DNA of 64,000 bases from Cardiobacterium hominis (GCF_900637305.1 NZ_LR134365.1:1295501-1359500), one strand, 5' to 3'; shown: positions 53,504 to 63,329, counted from the first letter of the stretch. Notes: generated from the sequence alone by a model not told the origin. Program-made: numbers and translations.

Positions 53504-56500
53504 GGTGCGGGGGCGTAGTAGCTAACGAGCAGGAGCAGTACGCCGACGCCGATGAAGGAGACGATGCGGGCGATGCCGTTGCTGTCGCCCAGTTCGACGA
53601 CGAACAGTTTGACGACGACGATGCCCATCAGTGCCGCGCCTGCCGTCCACAGGCGGCGTTGTTGGCGGCGGTGGCCGCTCGCCATCAGCGCGATGGCACC
53701 CAGCGCCCAGGTGAGGCTGAGGCTGGCCTGCACGCCAAAGGAGGCGAGGAGGTCGTGCACGCGCCAGGGGACGCCGAGGTAGTGGTGCCAGAGGCGCAGG
53801 ATGTCGAGGCTGATGATGATTCCGCCGAGGACTGCCAGCGGCAGGGCGCGCGGCAGGCTTGCCGTCCAGACAGCGAGGTCGCTTTGTTGCCACCAGCGCC
53901 ACAGCAGCCAGAGTGCGGCAAGGCTGGTGATTTCCAGCGGGTTGGCGAAGGGCAGGTAGGGCAGGGGCGGGCTGCCACCGCTGTGGTGCAGGTTGTAGTA
54001 GGCGAGTGTCGCCAGGATGAGCGCGACCAGCGGCAGGGCGGCGACGCCGTGGTAGGTGTCGCGGTAGCGCTCTGTCCAGGGGAGCAAGGCGGGCAGGGTC
54101 GGCAGGGTGAGTGCCAGTAGCGGCGCGGCGAGGAGCGCGGGCATGTGCCACAGGCTGTCGATGCCGAAGGTGGCGACGGCGGTCGCGCTCGCAAGGCGCA
54201 TCAGGTTGAGGGTGTGCAGGTTGTAGCCGAGGGCGTGCAGCCACGGGCGGATGCGGGCGACGCTCGGATGCGGGTCGCCCTCGCAGCGCGTCAGGGTCAG
54301 GGCGTGCAGGGCGATGGCGGCGAGGTTCACCAGCAGCCATTCGCCGCTGGCGGCACTGGCGGGATGGTAGTAGCCGCTGAGGATGAGGAGCAGCGGGTAG
54401 AGCGGCAGCCAGGCGAGGGCGAGGCGGCCGGCGTCGCGCCAGTCGAAGCGGCTTAGGCCGTGCAGCAGCGCGGCGACGATAAATAGCGCCCATACGGCGT
54501 GGCTTTCCGGGAAGGGAGCGGCAAGCCAGGGTTCAATGGCGTAGAGGAGTTTGGTGCTGCCAAAGAGGAGGAGCGGGGTCGCGACGATGTAGTGCCGTGG
54601 GTCGTAGCGGCGTTCGTGGTCGTGTAGCCAGGCGGTGGCGAGCATGGTGAGGGCGACGAGGGCAAGGCTTGCCGGGTGTTTATCGGCAAGGAGCATGGCG
54701 AGGCTGCTGCTGAGGAGGGTCAGTATGTTGAGGGTTATGGCATAGACGCGCGGCGCCGGATGCGGTTCGTCGTGTTCGCCGGTGCAGTAGGCGTACTGGA
54801 TGAGGGAGAGGAGGAAGGCGGTCGCGGCGATGAATGGCGCGGCCCATTCTGGCGGCAGGGCGAGGAGCGGTAGGGCAACAGCGGCGCTGTAGGCGGCGAT
54901 GGCGCTGCCGCGCTGGCCAATGGTTTCCCAGGGCGGCACGGGTTCGCGCGCGCTTTGCCACCAGCCGAGGATGTTGGCGCTGCCGCAGGCGGCGATGATG
55001 AGGGTAATGCCGAGCGAGCCTTGCAGCAGGGTTTCGCCGTAGGGGGTGGGGCGGTAGGTGGTGATGAGGGTGAGCAAGGCGAGGGCGGCGAGGGCGAGTC
55101 CTGCCTGGCGCGCGGTAGGGTTGGCGAGGCGCAGACCGAGGTGGTACACGGCGCTGGCTTCGATTAGCCAGATGGCGGCCGCCCAGGCGAACGGCAGGAA
55201 GAGCAGCGGCAGGGCGAGGGTTATCAGGATGGTGGCAAGGAAGGTCGCGGCGAGCAGGTTGCGTTCCCAGTCGGCGCGGGCTTCGTCGTTGTTGTGGGCG
55301 GCGATGAGGAGGATGGCGCTGCCGCTCATGGCGGTAATCAGCGTCGCGCTGGCTGCGCCTTGCAGGATGATGGCCGCGTACGGGGTGAGGCGGTAGTGCG
55401 CGAGCAGGGCGACGGCGGCGGCGAGTTGCAGCGTGAGCGCGCCGAGGCGGCTGATGGGGTTCTTGTGGCGCGTGGCGAGGTAGTAGACGAGCGCCGCTTG
55501 CAGGCTCCAGCTGCTTGCCGTCCAGCGGCCATCGAGGGTGAGCGGGATGGCCAGCACGGCAAAGAGCGCGGCGAGGATGAGGCTGGCTTCATGCAGCGGG
55601 CGCATTTCTTCGTCTTGCCGCGCCAGCAGGGCGACGCCGCCGTACCACAGGGCGAAGGCGAGCGCTGACCACGCCGCGCCGTAGGGCAGGTGGGCGGCGA
55701 GGCTGTATTGCAGGCCGTAGCAGCCAAGCGCAGTCGCGCAGAGCAGGGTGCTGTCGAGGTTGCCGATGCGCTGGAAGCCGCGCAGACAGTAGTCGAGGAG
55801 GGCGGTCAGGCTGGCGTTGTTGGCAAGCGTCGGCGGGTCGTCCGCGGCGGCGCGCTGGCGGCAATAACGCCAAACGATGGCGGTATAGAGGACGAGGTGG
55901 TAAATGAGGAAGGGTTCGACGCTCATGAACTGCGCCGGGTCGTAAGCCGCGCTGCCCCAACTGCCGGCGATGGCGAGCGTGCCGCTGAAGCCGATGAGGT
56001 TGAGCGAGCGCCATGCCTTGTAGCGGGCAATGAGGGCGACGCCGCTGTTCAAGAGGGCGAGATAGGCAAAGAGCGCGAGATAGTTGTTGCTGCCGCTGGC
56101 GGTGAGTACCGGCGCGGCAAGGCCGCCGATGAGGGCGATTTGCGCCAGCACCCGCGCATTTTGCAACACGGCGAGGGCAACCAGCAGCGCGGTGGTGGCG
56201 CTCATCAGCGCGAAGGCGACGGCGGGGTCGAGCAGGGCGTGCAGCTTGAGTGCGGCGAGCGCGGTGAGATACAGGATGGCGAGCGCCGCGCCCTGAATGG
56301 CAAGGGCGTAATCGCGGCGTTTTGTGCGCAGATGCCAACCGGCGGCGGCAAGCACCGCAGCGGTGGCGGCGACGGCGCAGTAGCGCAGCGGAATGGAGAT
56401 GTGAACGCGCGTCGAGGCGTAGCGCAGCAGGAAGGCGAGGCCGAGGAAAAGGATGGCGATGCCCGCTTTCAGCAGCAGGTTTTCGCTGAAGAATGCGGCG

Positions 56501-57078
56501 AGGCGCGAAGGCTTGTTGTGGCGGACAGACGCGGGGCGCGGTTTCGGCGGTGGCTGGCGACCGGCGACGAAGGTGTTGTCGTCGGCGGGTGTGGGAATGG
56601 GGTGGGATTTGGGCGGTCGGGCAGGCTTCGGTGGCGCGGCGCTTGCGGCGGCTTTGGCCGGAGTCGTGATGAGGTCGTCAAGGTCGGGCAGTTGCCAGTC
56701 GTCGGACGGCGCTTCTGCGATAGATTCTGGCGGCGGAAAACGCTTCGGCATCTCGGCGCTGACCGCCTGCGGCGTTTCCGCCAGGCGCAGCGGCATCGTA
56801 TTGACGGCGCGTGGCTGATGGGCGACCTTCGCCTGCAGTTGTCGTAGCTCGCCGCGCAGCGTGTTTACTTGTTGCTGCAAATCATAGACGAGCTGGCGCA
56901 GCGTGCTGATGTCATCGGCGGCGGGTTGCGGCGCTTGCGGGCGCGTGCCGTAAAGGACGAGTGCGGCAATAATGCCGAGCGCGCTGAAAATGCCGTTGCC
57001 GCCGAGGAAAACATCCGCAGCCAGCGCTCCCGGCAAAATGACACAAAAATAAAGAACCGAAACCGCGCAGCCGCTCAT
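53482..57078 (-). CDS. DUF2339 large polytopic membrane protein
   Basis: At 1198 residues (ATG at 57078) this protein has an N-terminal hydrophobic region and a coiled-coil segment (TLRQLVYDLQQQVNTLRGEL, about residues 60-85). A Pro/Ala/Lys-rich linker follows (about 100-190), then more than twenty membrane helices to the C-terminus (VSYYAPAPKK). This matches DUF2339 membrane proteins of unknown function. The start overlaps the stop of the preceding small membrane gene (ATGA), so they are translationally coupled. Upstream TTG is unlikely as start. Confidence 0.85.
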   Translation of the reverse strand: MSGCAVSVLYFCVILPGALAADVFLGGNGIFSALGIIAALVLYGTRPQAPQPAADDISTLRQLVYDLQQQVNTLRGELRQLQAKVAHQPRAVNTMPLRLAETPQAVSAEMPKRFPPPESIAEAPSDDWQLPDLDDLITTPAKAAASAAPPKPARPPKSHPIPTPADDNTFVAGRQPPPKPRPASVRHNKPSRLAAFFSENLLLKAGIAILFLGLAFLLRYASTRVHISIPLRYCAVAATAAVLAAAGWHLRTKRRDYALAIQGAALAILYLTALAALKLHALLDPAVAFALMSATTALLVALAVLQNARVLAQIALIGGLAAPVLTASGSNNYLALFAYLALLNSGVALIARYKAWRSLNLIGFSGTLAIAGSWGSAAYDPAQFMSVEPFLIYHLVLYTAIVWRYCRQRAAADDPPTLANNASLTALLDYCLRGFQRIGNLDSTLLCATALGCYGLQYSLAAHLPYGAAWSALAFALWYGGVALLARQDEEMRPLHEASLILAALFAVLAIPLTLDGRWTASSWSLQAALVYYLATRHKNPISRLGALTLQLAAAVALLAHYRLTPYAAIILQGAASATLITAMSGSAILLIAAHNNDEARADWERNLLAATFLATILITLALPLLFLPFAWAAAIWLIEASAVYHLGLRLANPTARQAGLALAALALLTLITTYRPTPYGETLLQGSLGITLIIAACGSANILGWWQSAREPVPPWETIGQRGSAIAAYSAAVALPLLALPPEWAAPFIAATAFLLSLIQYAYCTGEHDEPHPAPRVYAITLNILTLLSSSLAMLLADKHPASLALVALTMLATAWLHDHERRYDPRHYIVATPLLLFGSTKLLYAIEPWLAAPFPESHAVWALFIVAALLHGLSRFDWRDAGRLALAWLPLYPLLLILSGYYHPASAASGEWLLVNLAAIALHALTLTRCEGDPHPSVARIRPWLHALGYNLHTLNLMRLASATAVATFGIDSLWHMPALLAAPLLALTLPTLPALLPWTERYRDTYHGVAALPLVALILATLAYYNLHHSGGSPPLPYLPFANPLEITSLAALWLLWRWWQQSDLAVWTASLPRALPLAVLGGIIISLDILRLWHHYLGVPWRVHDLLASFGVQASLSLTWALGAIALMASGHRRQQRRLWTAGAALMGIVVVKLFVVELGDSNGIARIVSFIGVGVLLLLVSYYAPAPKKDAEE

Positions 57079-57482
57079 AACCTCGTGCTCCAACGGGCGG
57101 GCAAATAAAGGGCGAGGAAAACGGCGGCGACATTGGCAAGCATCAAGACGACGTCTTGCGCGCTGAGATTCTCGCGCAACTGCGCCAGCATCATCGGCAA
57201 CATCGTGCCGTGCATCTGCCGCAGCGTATCAAAACCGAGATACCACACCGTCTCGCCGACAAAACGGGCGAAACTCAACAGATAAACGAGCGGCAGCGCG
57301 GCAAGGCTGAAGGCGAGCGGGCGGGCATAGCGGGTGATGGCGAGGGTAAATGCCGCCGAGATGGCGGCAACCAGCGGATAGACCCAGTGAAAATGCGTGG
57401 CGACGGCGGCCAAGGGAATGAGGTGCAGCACGGAAATATCGAGAAGATAGTTCGCGGCGAAAAGGGCAAGCGATTTGAACAT
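57075..57482 (-). CDS. Small membrane protein coupled to DUF2339 gene
   Basis: The 135-residue protein has about four hydrophobic segments (residues 5-20, 25-48, 53-72, 108-128) and no family I recognise. It precedes the DUF2339 gene with a 4-nt overlap, suggesting that the two products are made in a fixed ratio or interact. The start ATG at 57482 is preceded by AGGGAG. Confidence 0.7.
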   Translation of the reverse strand: MFKSLALFAANYLLDISVLHLIPLAAVATHFHWVYPLVAAISAAFTLAITRYARPLAFSLAALPLVYLLSFARFVGETVWYLGFDTLRQMHGTMLPMMLAQLRENLSAQDVVLMLANVAAVFLALYLPARWSTRL

Positions 57483-57672
57483 GGGCGACTCCCTGCGATT
57501 AAGATGCGGTTCATCTTAACACTACGCGGGCGGATTCCAGCGGCTCCCATTGGGAACCCGTTTAATATCTGCCAGAAGCACCTTCACCGCTGCGGGCTTC
57601 TACCTGTAAGGGGATTTTTAAGCAAGGAAACGCATTGTGCCGTTTTTGATGATGCACCACGTTTGCGCCACC

Positions 57673-58860
57673 TTATTGTTCTTCCCATTCTGCCAGCCCC
57701 GTCGCCTTGCTGATTTGCTTGCGGTATTTGCGCGCATAGGTGCGACCACCGGCTAAGACGCCAAAGCGTTCCAGTTCGCGCGTTGTTACGCCATCGTGGC
57801 CGATGAGGCAGACCGTCCACATGTCTTCTGCGGTTTGCACGGTAGCGACCGCCTGCCAGTCGGCGAGCGGCTGCGTCTCTTCCACCCGCCAGCGAAAGTA
57901 TTGCCGCCGCACGCGCTCGATGCTTTGCCGGGCGGCGTGGTAGCGCCAGTAGCCGTTGCCGTCGCCCGGGACGACCGCAAGGAGCGCAGCAACAAGGATG
58001 ACGCCACCGGAAAAGGTCCAAATGTCGGGTTTGCTGGCAAGGGAAAGCGTCAGCAGCAAGAGGGCAAGCCCCGCCAGAATCTTGAACGCGCGGATAGCCG
58101 GCTTGAGCGCCGGTATAAAAAGGCGGTTACGCCGGGCAGGGGTGCTACTGCCTTTACGCGGGATGGTGCGGTATTGCGGGGCGTCGTCGCTTTCTTCCGG
58201 CATCATTTTGCCGAGGCGCCAATATTGCCAGGCAAGCCACAGTTGCGGCAGAGCGACGAAGAAAAGCAGTTCCAGTATGCCGCGGCGCAGGTTGTGGCGC
58301 GCTTTCTCAAAGGCGGCGATTTGCGCCGCGTAGTCGTAGATAACTTGCTCGCCGACGCGCAGTTCGTAAATCCTGCCGTCGTAGTGCCATGCCTGCGCCT
58401 GCTGTCCGGCGTAGGCATAGGCGCGCTGGCAGGTGTCGCTGCTTGTCTGCGAGCAGTGCAGGCGGTAGCCATCGGCAGGGAACCAGCACGTGTTGCTTTG
58501 GGCATTGGCGTCGCATTGTTCTTTTGCCGGTATGGTGAAGGCGGCGTGCAGCAGTTCGGCGCGCGGCTGGCGGTAGTCGCCGTTTTGCCAGTCATCAAGC
58601 AGCAGCAGTCCTTCGGAATACAGCATGGCGGCGACAATCAGCGGCAAGATGCTGCCAGTGCCGATGGCGATAAACTTATGAAAACGGTGGCGGACACGGC
58701 GGCTGTGCTGGTGGCGCATCAGGCTGACTATGATCAGCCCCACCCAGACAATAGCGGTGATAAAGCGTGCGGATGCGATGTGGTTTGGCAGCAGCCAGCC
58801 GAGGATGAGGAAAGCGGCGAAATAGCCGTGCGACAAGCGGTCGAGTGTGGCGGGGTTCAT
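57673..58860 (-). CDS. Hypothetical membrane protein, 395 aa
   Basis: It has two N-terminal helices (about 12-30 and 35-47), one at about 68-88, then a soluble stretch with four cysteines (QCDANAQSNTCW, HCSQTSSDTCQ) that is probably periplasmic. Further helices lie near 195-215 and 265-300, and a cytoplasmic C-terminal domain follows. The C-terminus (TVCLIGHDGVTTRELERFG) resembles no catalytic motif known to me. It stands alone between the DUF2339 pair and threonine aldolase, with a divergent promoter region upstream. Confidence 0.7.
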   Translation of the reverse strand: MNPATLDRLSHGYFAAFLILGWLLPNHIASARFITAIVWVGLIIVSLMRHQHSRRVRHRFHKFIAIGTGSILPLIVAAMLYSEGLLLLDDWQNGDYRQPRAELLHAAFTIPAKEQCDANAQSNTCWFPADGYRLHCSQTSSDTCQRAYAYAGQQAQAWHYDGRIYELRVGEQVIYDYAAQIAAFEKARHNLRRGILELLFFVALPQLWLAWQYWRLGKMMPEESDDAPQYRTIPRKGSSTPARRNRLFIPALKPAIRAFKILAGLALLLLTLSLASKPDIWTFSGGVILVAALLAVVPGDGNGYWRYHAARQSIERVRRQYFRWRVEETQPLADWQAVATVQTAEDMWTVCLIGHDGVTTRELERFGVLAGGRTYARKYRKQISKATGLAEWEEQ

Positions 58861-59027
58861 GATGAATGGGAGATAAACGGAACGGCGAAAGGTGCGCCAA
58901 GTCTATCCCCATAAAAAACGCAAAGCGAGAAAGCCGGGGCGAAACCGGCTGCCGCTATGGGGGACAACCGCAGGCCAGGCGGATATTTCCCTATAATGCC
59001 GCCCTTCAGCCCCAACAGGAGAAACCC

Positions 59028-60062
59028 ATGACGCAATTCGGCTGCGACTACCTCAGCGGCTGCCATCCGGCCATCCTTGATGCACTCGTCGCGACCAACC
59101 TCGAACAAACAGCCGGTTACGGCCTCGATCCTTACTGCGAAGCGGCGCGGGCGCGTATCCGCGCCGCCGTCGGTAGTGAGGCGGCGGATGTGCATTTCCT
59201 CGTTGGCGGTACGCAAACCAACGCCACCGTTATCGCCAGCATTCTGCGCTCGTGGCAGGGCGTCATTGCCGCCGACAGCGGTCATATTGCCGTACACGAA
59301 ACCGGTGCGATTGAAGCGGGCGGCCACAAAGTGCTGACCCTGCCTGCTGCCGACGGCAAACTGGATGCGGCGCAACTGCGCGATTTCATGGAGCGCTACT
59401 GGCTGGCAAGCGGCGTCAAGGAGCACATCGTGCAGCCGGGGATGGTCTATCTTTCACAGCCGACCGAACTCGGCACCGTCTATAGCAAGGCGGAACTCGC
59501 CGCGTTGGCGCAAACCTGCCGCCATTACCGTCTGCCGCTGTTTGTCGATGGCGCGCGCCTCGGCTACGCGCTGGCGCCGGAAGTAAGCGACCTCACCCTG
59601 CCCGATCTTGCCGCGCTGTGCGACGTTTTCTACATCGGCGGCACCAAATGCGGCGCGCTGTTCGGCGAAGCGGTGGTCATCATGAACGATGCCTACAAAG
59701 CCAACTTCCGCGCGATGATGAAACAGGGCGGCGGCCTGCTCGCCAAAGGGCGGCTGCTCGGCATCCAGTTCGATGCCCTTTTCCGCGACGGTCTCTACCA
59801 GCGCATCTGCGCCACCGCAGTCACCTACGCGCGCGAGATCCGCGCGGCGTTTGCGGCAAAAGGCGTGGCATTCTACGGCGCCTCCACCACCAACCAGCAA
59901 TTCCCCATTCTGGCGCGTGATGCGGCGGAATACTTCCAGCGCGAATTTGGCTTTTCCTACTGGGAAGCGCACGGCGAGCAGGAGGTGCTGCGCTACTGCA
60001 CCAGTTGGGCGACCACGGCGGAGGATGTGCGCGCGCTGGTGGACGCGGCAGGGCGGCTGTGA
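59028..60062 (+). CDS. Low-specificity L-threonine aldolase-type PLP enzyme
   Basis: The 344-residue fold-type I PLP enzyme has the substrate region GTQTNATV, the PLP-ring Asp in LFVDGARLGYAL and the Lys in YIGGTKCGALFGE. It would cleave threonine or allo-threonine to glycine and acetaldehyde. AGGAG lies 8 nt before the ATG, and TATAAT at 58991-58996 is a likely -10. It is followed after 29 nt by a MAPEG gene. Confidence 0.88.
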   Translation: MTQFGCDYLSGCHPAILDALVATNLEQTAGYGLDPYCEAARARIRAAVGSEAADVHFLVGGTQTNATVIASILRSWQGVIAADSGHIAVHETGAIEAGGHKVLTLPAADGKLDAAQLRDFMERYWLASGVKEHIVQPGMVYLSQPTELGTVYSKAELAALAQTCRHYRLPLFVDGARLGYALAPEVSDLTLPDLAALCDVFYIGGTKCGALFGEAVVIMNDAYKANFRAMMKQGGGLLAKGRLLGIQFDALFRDGLYQRICATAVTYAREIRAAFAAKGVAFYGASTTNQQFPILARDAAEYFQREFGFSYWEAHGEQEVLRYCTSWATTAEDVRALVDAAGRL

Positions 60063-60091
60063 TGCTTGCATGATGAACCCTGGAGCCAACC

Positions 60092-60475
60092 ATGACCCTT
60101 GCCTATTGGAGCATTCTCGCCGCCGCCTTCTTGCCGATTGGCTGTGCCGCCTACGCCAAACGCCTCGCCGGTTTTTCCTGGGCGGATAACCACGACCCGC
60201 GCGTCTTTCTTGCCCGCACTCGCGGCAAAGCGGCACGCGCTAACGCGGCGCAACAAAACAGCTATGAAATCTTCCCGCCGTTTGCCGCCGCGGTCATCAT
60301 CGCGCACGCGACGGGCAACGCCGCACAAGCGACTATCAATCTCTGGGCGCTGCTGTTCGTCGCGAGCCGTCTCGCTTTTATTTATTGCTATATCAGCGAC
60401 CGCCCGACGTGGCGCTCGGCGGTGTTTGGCGTCAACTTGCTCTGCATCGTCGCGCTGTTTGTCGCGGCGGCGTAG
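60092..60475 (+). CDS. MAPEG-family membrane protein
   Basis: The 127-residue protein has four helices and the MAPEG pattern: RANAAQQNSYEIFPPFAAAV with conserved Asn/Glu near residues 50-60 and a final RLAFIYCY. MAPEG proteins include glutathione-dependent enzymes, but bacterial members of this type are mostly uncharacterised. It sits behind threonine aldolase and ends at a bidirectional terminator. Confidence 0.8.
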   Translation: MTLAYWSILAAAFLPIGCAAYAKRLAGFSWADNHDPRVFLARTRGKAARANAAQQNSYEIFPPFAAAVIIAHATGNAAQATINLWALLFVASRLAFIYCYISDRPTWRSAVFGVNLLCIVALFVAAA

Positions 60476-60490
60476 GGCGTGCGCAAGACG

Positions 60491-60519
60491 AAAAAACCAC
60501 CGCATGCGGTGGTTTTTTT
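60491..60519. terminator. Bidirectional intrinsic terminator between MAPEG gene and fabI
   Basis: AAAAAACCACCGC and GCGGTGGTTTTTT are perfect complements, serving both convergent genes. Confidence 0.9.
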
Positions 60520-60538
60520 ATGGGTGCGGCGGGCGGCG

Positions 60539-61333
60539 TTATTCGTCGTCGCTCATTTGCACCGAGGAGTAGATGTTGTAGCCGCCATCAACGTAGGTGA
60601 TTTCGCCGGTGATGCCGGAGGCGAGGTCGGAGCAGAGGAAGGCGGCGGTGTTGCCTACTTCTTCGATGGTGACGCAGCGTTTGAGCGGCGCGGTTTTCTC
60701 GAAACCTTTGAGCATTTTGCGGAAGTCTTTGATGCCGGAGGCGGCGAGGGTGCGAATCGGGCCGGCGCTGATGCCATTGACGCGGATACCGTCCTGTCCC
60801 AAGTCGGCGGCAAGGTAGCGGATGGCCGCTTCGAGCGAGGCTTTGGCGAGCCCCATGGTGTTGTAGTTGGGGATGGCTTTGACCGCGCCGAGGTAGGTGA
60901 GCGCAAGCGCTGCGGCGTTGCGGCCTTTCATCAGCGGGGCGGCGCCGCGCATGAGGGCGGCGAAGCTGTAGGCGCTGATGTCGTGTGCGAGGGCAAAGTT
61001 TTCGCGGGTGCAGCCTTCGAGGAAACGTCCTTCGATGGCTTCGCGCGGGGCGAAGGCGATGGCGTGGATGAGGCCGTCCAGCCCGCCCCAGGCTTCTTGC
61101 AGGCTGGCGAAGACGGCGTCGATTTCGGCGTCGCTTGCCACGTCGCAGGGCAGGAAGATTTGGCTGCCAAATTCGGCACCCATTTTTTCGACGCGCGGTT
61201 TCAATTTGTCGTTTTGGTAGGTGAAGGCGAGTTCGGCGCCTTCGCGGTGCATGGCCTGGGCGATGCCGTAGGCGATGGAGAGGTTGCTGGCAAGGCCGGT
61301 GATGAGGATTTTTTTGCCGCTGAGGAAGCCCAT
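60539..61333 (-). CDS. fabI: Enoyl-ACP reductase FabI
   Basis: The 264-residue NADH-dependent reductase completes each round of fatty acid elongation. The N-terminal [13 protein letters not shown] is the FabI form of the cofactor motif. The catalytic Tyr157 and Lys164 in YNTMGLAK show the Y-x6-K spacing, and [11 protein letters not shown] forms the substrate loop. Start is the ATG at 61333; the open frame upstream to 61420 runs through a repeat. No promoter was assigned. Confidence 0.94.
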   Translation of the reverse strand: MGFLSGKKILITGLASNLSIAYGIAQAMHREGAELAFTYQNDKLKPRVEKMGAEFGSQIFLPCDVASDAEIDAVFASLQEAWGGLDGLIHAIAFAPREAIEGRFLEGCTRENFALAHDISAYSFAALMRGAAPLMKGRNAAALALTYLGAVKAIPNYNTMGLAKASLEAAIRYLAADLGQDGIRVNGISAGPIRTLAASGIKDFRKMLKGFEKTAPLKRCVTIEEVGNTAAFLCSDLASGITGEITYVDGGYNIYSSVQMSDDE

Positions 61334-61368
61334 GGTTTTGTCCTTGGTTTTGAGGTTTTTGGAAATCT

Positions 61369-61452
61369 CCCTTCCCCGTGGGGGAGGGCGGGGTGGGTTT
61401 GTCCCACCATGACTTGTCATCCGTTTAACGGTGGGGCAAGCCCCACCCTACG
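61369..61452. repeat. Two dispersed hairpin repeats upstream of fabI
   Basis: CTCCCTTCCCCGTGGGGGAGGG (61369-61390) belongs to the GC-rich hairpin family. GGTGGGGCAAGCCCCACCCTACG (61430-61452) belongs to the group ending in CCCTACG/CCCTATG also seen at 448-521. Confidence 0.5.
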
Positions 61453-61453
61453 G

Positions 61454-61490
61454 TTTTACATACACCTTGAGCGCTCAGGTGTATGTAAAT
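61454..61490. repeat. Near-perfect 37-bp palindrome
   Basis: TTTACATACACCTTGAGC is followed by GCTCAGGTGTATGTAAA, complementary with one extra base. A decayed relative lies at 42769-42803 (GAGCGCTC core, TGTATGTAAA arm). No T-run follows on either strand. The remaining 61491-61580 shows only another short GC-rich hairpin. Confidence 0.7.
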
Positions 61491-61580
61491 GTGCAGACTG
61501 TCGTTATGGGTTTTGAGGTATGCAGGTGAACCCCACTCCAACTTTCCCCACAAGGGGAGGGGGCAGATTGTAAACGGCGC

Positions 61581-62723
61581 TTACAGGTTATCGAAGAATT
61601 TTTTGACGCTGTCGAGGAAGCCTTTTTCTTTCGGTGCGTGGGTTTTGCCGCCTTCGTTCAGGGTTTTGCCGAAGTCGGCGAGGATGTCTTTTTGTGCTTT
61701 GGAGAGGTTTACCGGCGTTTCGATGTTCACGGTGCAGTAGAGGTCGCCGGTGGTGCGGCTGCGCACGGATTTGACGCCTTTGCCTTTTAAGCGGAAGGTT
61801 TTGCCGGTCTGAGTTTCGGGTGGCACGGTGAGCATGACGCGCCCGCCGAGGGTCGGCACTTCGAGGTCGCCGCCGAGGGCGGCGGTGACGAAGCTGATGG
61901 GCATGGCGCAGTGCAGGTTGTCGCCTTCGCGCGCGAAGATGGGGTGTTTGCGCACCCGTATTTCGACGTAGAGGTCGCCTGCCGCCGCGCCGCGTTCGCC
62001 CGCTTCGCCTTCGCCGGAGAGGCGGATGCGGTCACCGTTATCCACACCTGCCGGGATGTTCACGTTCAGGGTTTTTTGTTGTTTGACGCGGCCGTCACCG
62101 TGGCAGTCGGTGCAGGGGTTTTCGATGATTTGGCCTTTGCCGCCGCATTGCGGGCAGGCTTGGGCGATGGAGAAGAAGCCTTGTTGCATGCGCACTTGGC
62201 CGCTTCCGTTGCAGCCGGGGCAGTTGCGTTTGACGGATTTTTCGGTGGCGCCGGTGCCGCTACAGTTTTTGCAGCGGACGTAGGTCGGGATGCGGATGCG
62301 TTTTTCGCCGCCGTTCACGGCTTCTTCGAGGGAGAGGTCGAGTTCGTAGGCGAGGTCATGGCCGCGCGCCTGTTGTTGGCGGGCACCACCGCGGTTGCGT
62401 CCGCCGCCGAAGATGTCGCCGAAGATGTCGCCGAAGATGTCGGCGTTGAAGCCGCCCGCGCCGAAGCCACCGAAGCCGCCACCGGCGCCGTTTCCGCTGA
62501 CGGCGTCGTAGCCGTAGCGGTCGTAGTGGGCGCGTTTTTGTTCGTCGGAGAGGATGTCGTAGGCGGCTTTGGCTTCTTTGAATTTGGCTTCGGCTTCTTC
62601 GCGGTTGTCCGGGTTGCGGTCCGGGTGGTATTTCATCGCCAGTTTGCGGAACGCTTTTTTGATGTCGTCCTGGCTGGCGGTTTTGGCGACGCCGAGGATG
62701 TTGTAGAGGTCTTTTTCTGCCAT
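61581..62723 (-). CDS. dnaJ: Chaperone DnaJ
   Basis: The 380-residue Hsp40 has a J domain with HPD at residues 33-35, a Gly/Phe-rich stretch (about 78-115) and a zinc domain with four CxxCxGxG repeats ([32 protein letters not shown]). C-terminal substrate-binding domains follow. It stimulates DnaK. dnaK lies upstream on the same strand but 606 bp away, with a mobile element in between. The long spacer may give dnaJ its own promoter. Confidence 0.96.
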   Translation of the reverse strand: MAEKDLYNILGVAKTASQDDIKKAFRKLAMKYHPDRNPDNREEAEAKFKEAKAAYDILSDEQKRAHYDRYGYDAVSGNGAGGGFGGFGAGGFNADIFGDIFGDIFGGGRNRGGARQQQARGHDLAYELDLSLEEAVNGGEKRIRIPTYVRCKNCSGTGATEKSVKRNCPGCNGSGQVRMQQGFFSIAQACPQCGGKGQIIENPCTDCHGDGRVKQQKTLNVNIPAGVDNGDRIRLSGEGEAGERGAAAGDLYVEIRVRKHPIFAREGDNLHCAMPISFVTAALGGDLEVPTLGGRVMLTVPPETQTGKTFRLKGKGVKSVRSRTTGDLYCTVNIETPVNLSKAQKDILADFGKTLNEGGKTHAPKEKGFLDSVKKFFDNL

Positions 62724-62923
62724 TTTTGTGTGGGTGATGGAAAAGGGCGGGTTGCTGATGCCACCGGCGGGGTGGTTTCAGCAACCCGTCCTGGGGACGG
62801 GGTTGGGTTGGTAACGGAATTTGGGTATTTACGTTACCCGGTATTTTTTATGGTTCGCACACGTTGTAAACCGTATTAGGGAAAACGATAGTCAACGCTT
62901 CAACCCCCTCCCCTGCAAAGCGG

Positions 62924-63137
62924 CACTACTGTCCGGAATATTTTTTTGGATGAAATTCTTTTTAAAACAGTATGATTTATACAGATTCCCCCGTAATAAC
63001 GCGCCATATCACACCTCAAAAAGCTGCTTTTGAGCACTATTTTGGGGTGCCTGACGCATCGCACGCGGTTCTGTATGGTGATTATTCACATGATTTATAA
63101 GCATTTTATCAACCAAAAATTATTCCGGACACTAGTG
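62924..63137. mobile_element. 214-bp MITE-like element with CACTA...TGTCCGGAATA ends
   Basis: The inverted ends read CACTACTGTCCGGAATA and CACTAGTGTCCGGAATA inward, differing at one base, followed by TTTTTGG. It is AT-rich, unlike its surroundings, and holds no ORF. An 11-bp direct repeat CTGCAAAGCGG flanks it at 62913-62923 and 63138-63148, a likely target duplication. The disrupted target was a GC-rich hairpin repeat (CCCTCCCCTGCAAAGCGGGGGAGGG). Confidence 0.75.
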
Positions 63138-63221
63138 CTGCAAAGCGGGGGAGGGTTGGGGAGGGGGTGTACGCAATTCGCATAGCGGCAATATTGGCTA
63201 TTTGTCGCTCCGCGGGGTGTT

Positions 63222-63262
63222 TGCTGCCCTCACCCCAACCCTCTCCCACAGGGAGAGGGGGC
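63222..63262. repeat. CCCTCTCCC/GGGAGAGGG hairpin repeat, reverse orientation
   Basis: CTGCCCTCACCCCAACCCTCTCCCACAGGGAGAGGG is written here in shortened form: the CTGCCCTCACCCCAACC end and the hairpin CCTCTCCC, loop ACA, GGGAGAGG match the units at 4999 and 43946 in inverse orientation. It lies 67 bp beyond the dnaK stop. The rest of the 62724-63329 gap shows no gene. Confidence 0.6.
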
Positions 63263-63329
63263 TTTCAGTGGTTTTTCGAACTTTCGTTTCCTGATTGGGT
63301 TTGCATGTTCACAGTGCGGTTTACGCTTG

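Noticed and set aside
62037-62045. TTATCCACA, a DnaA-box match
   Set aside because: Single copy inside dnaJ with no cluster or AT-rich unwinding region; expected by chance.
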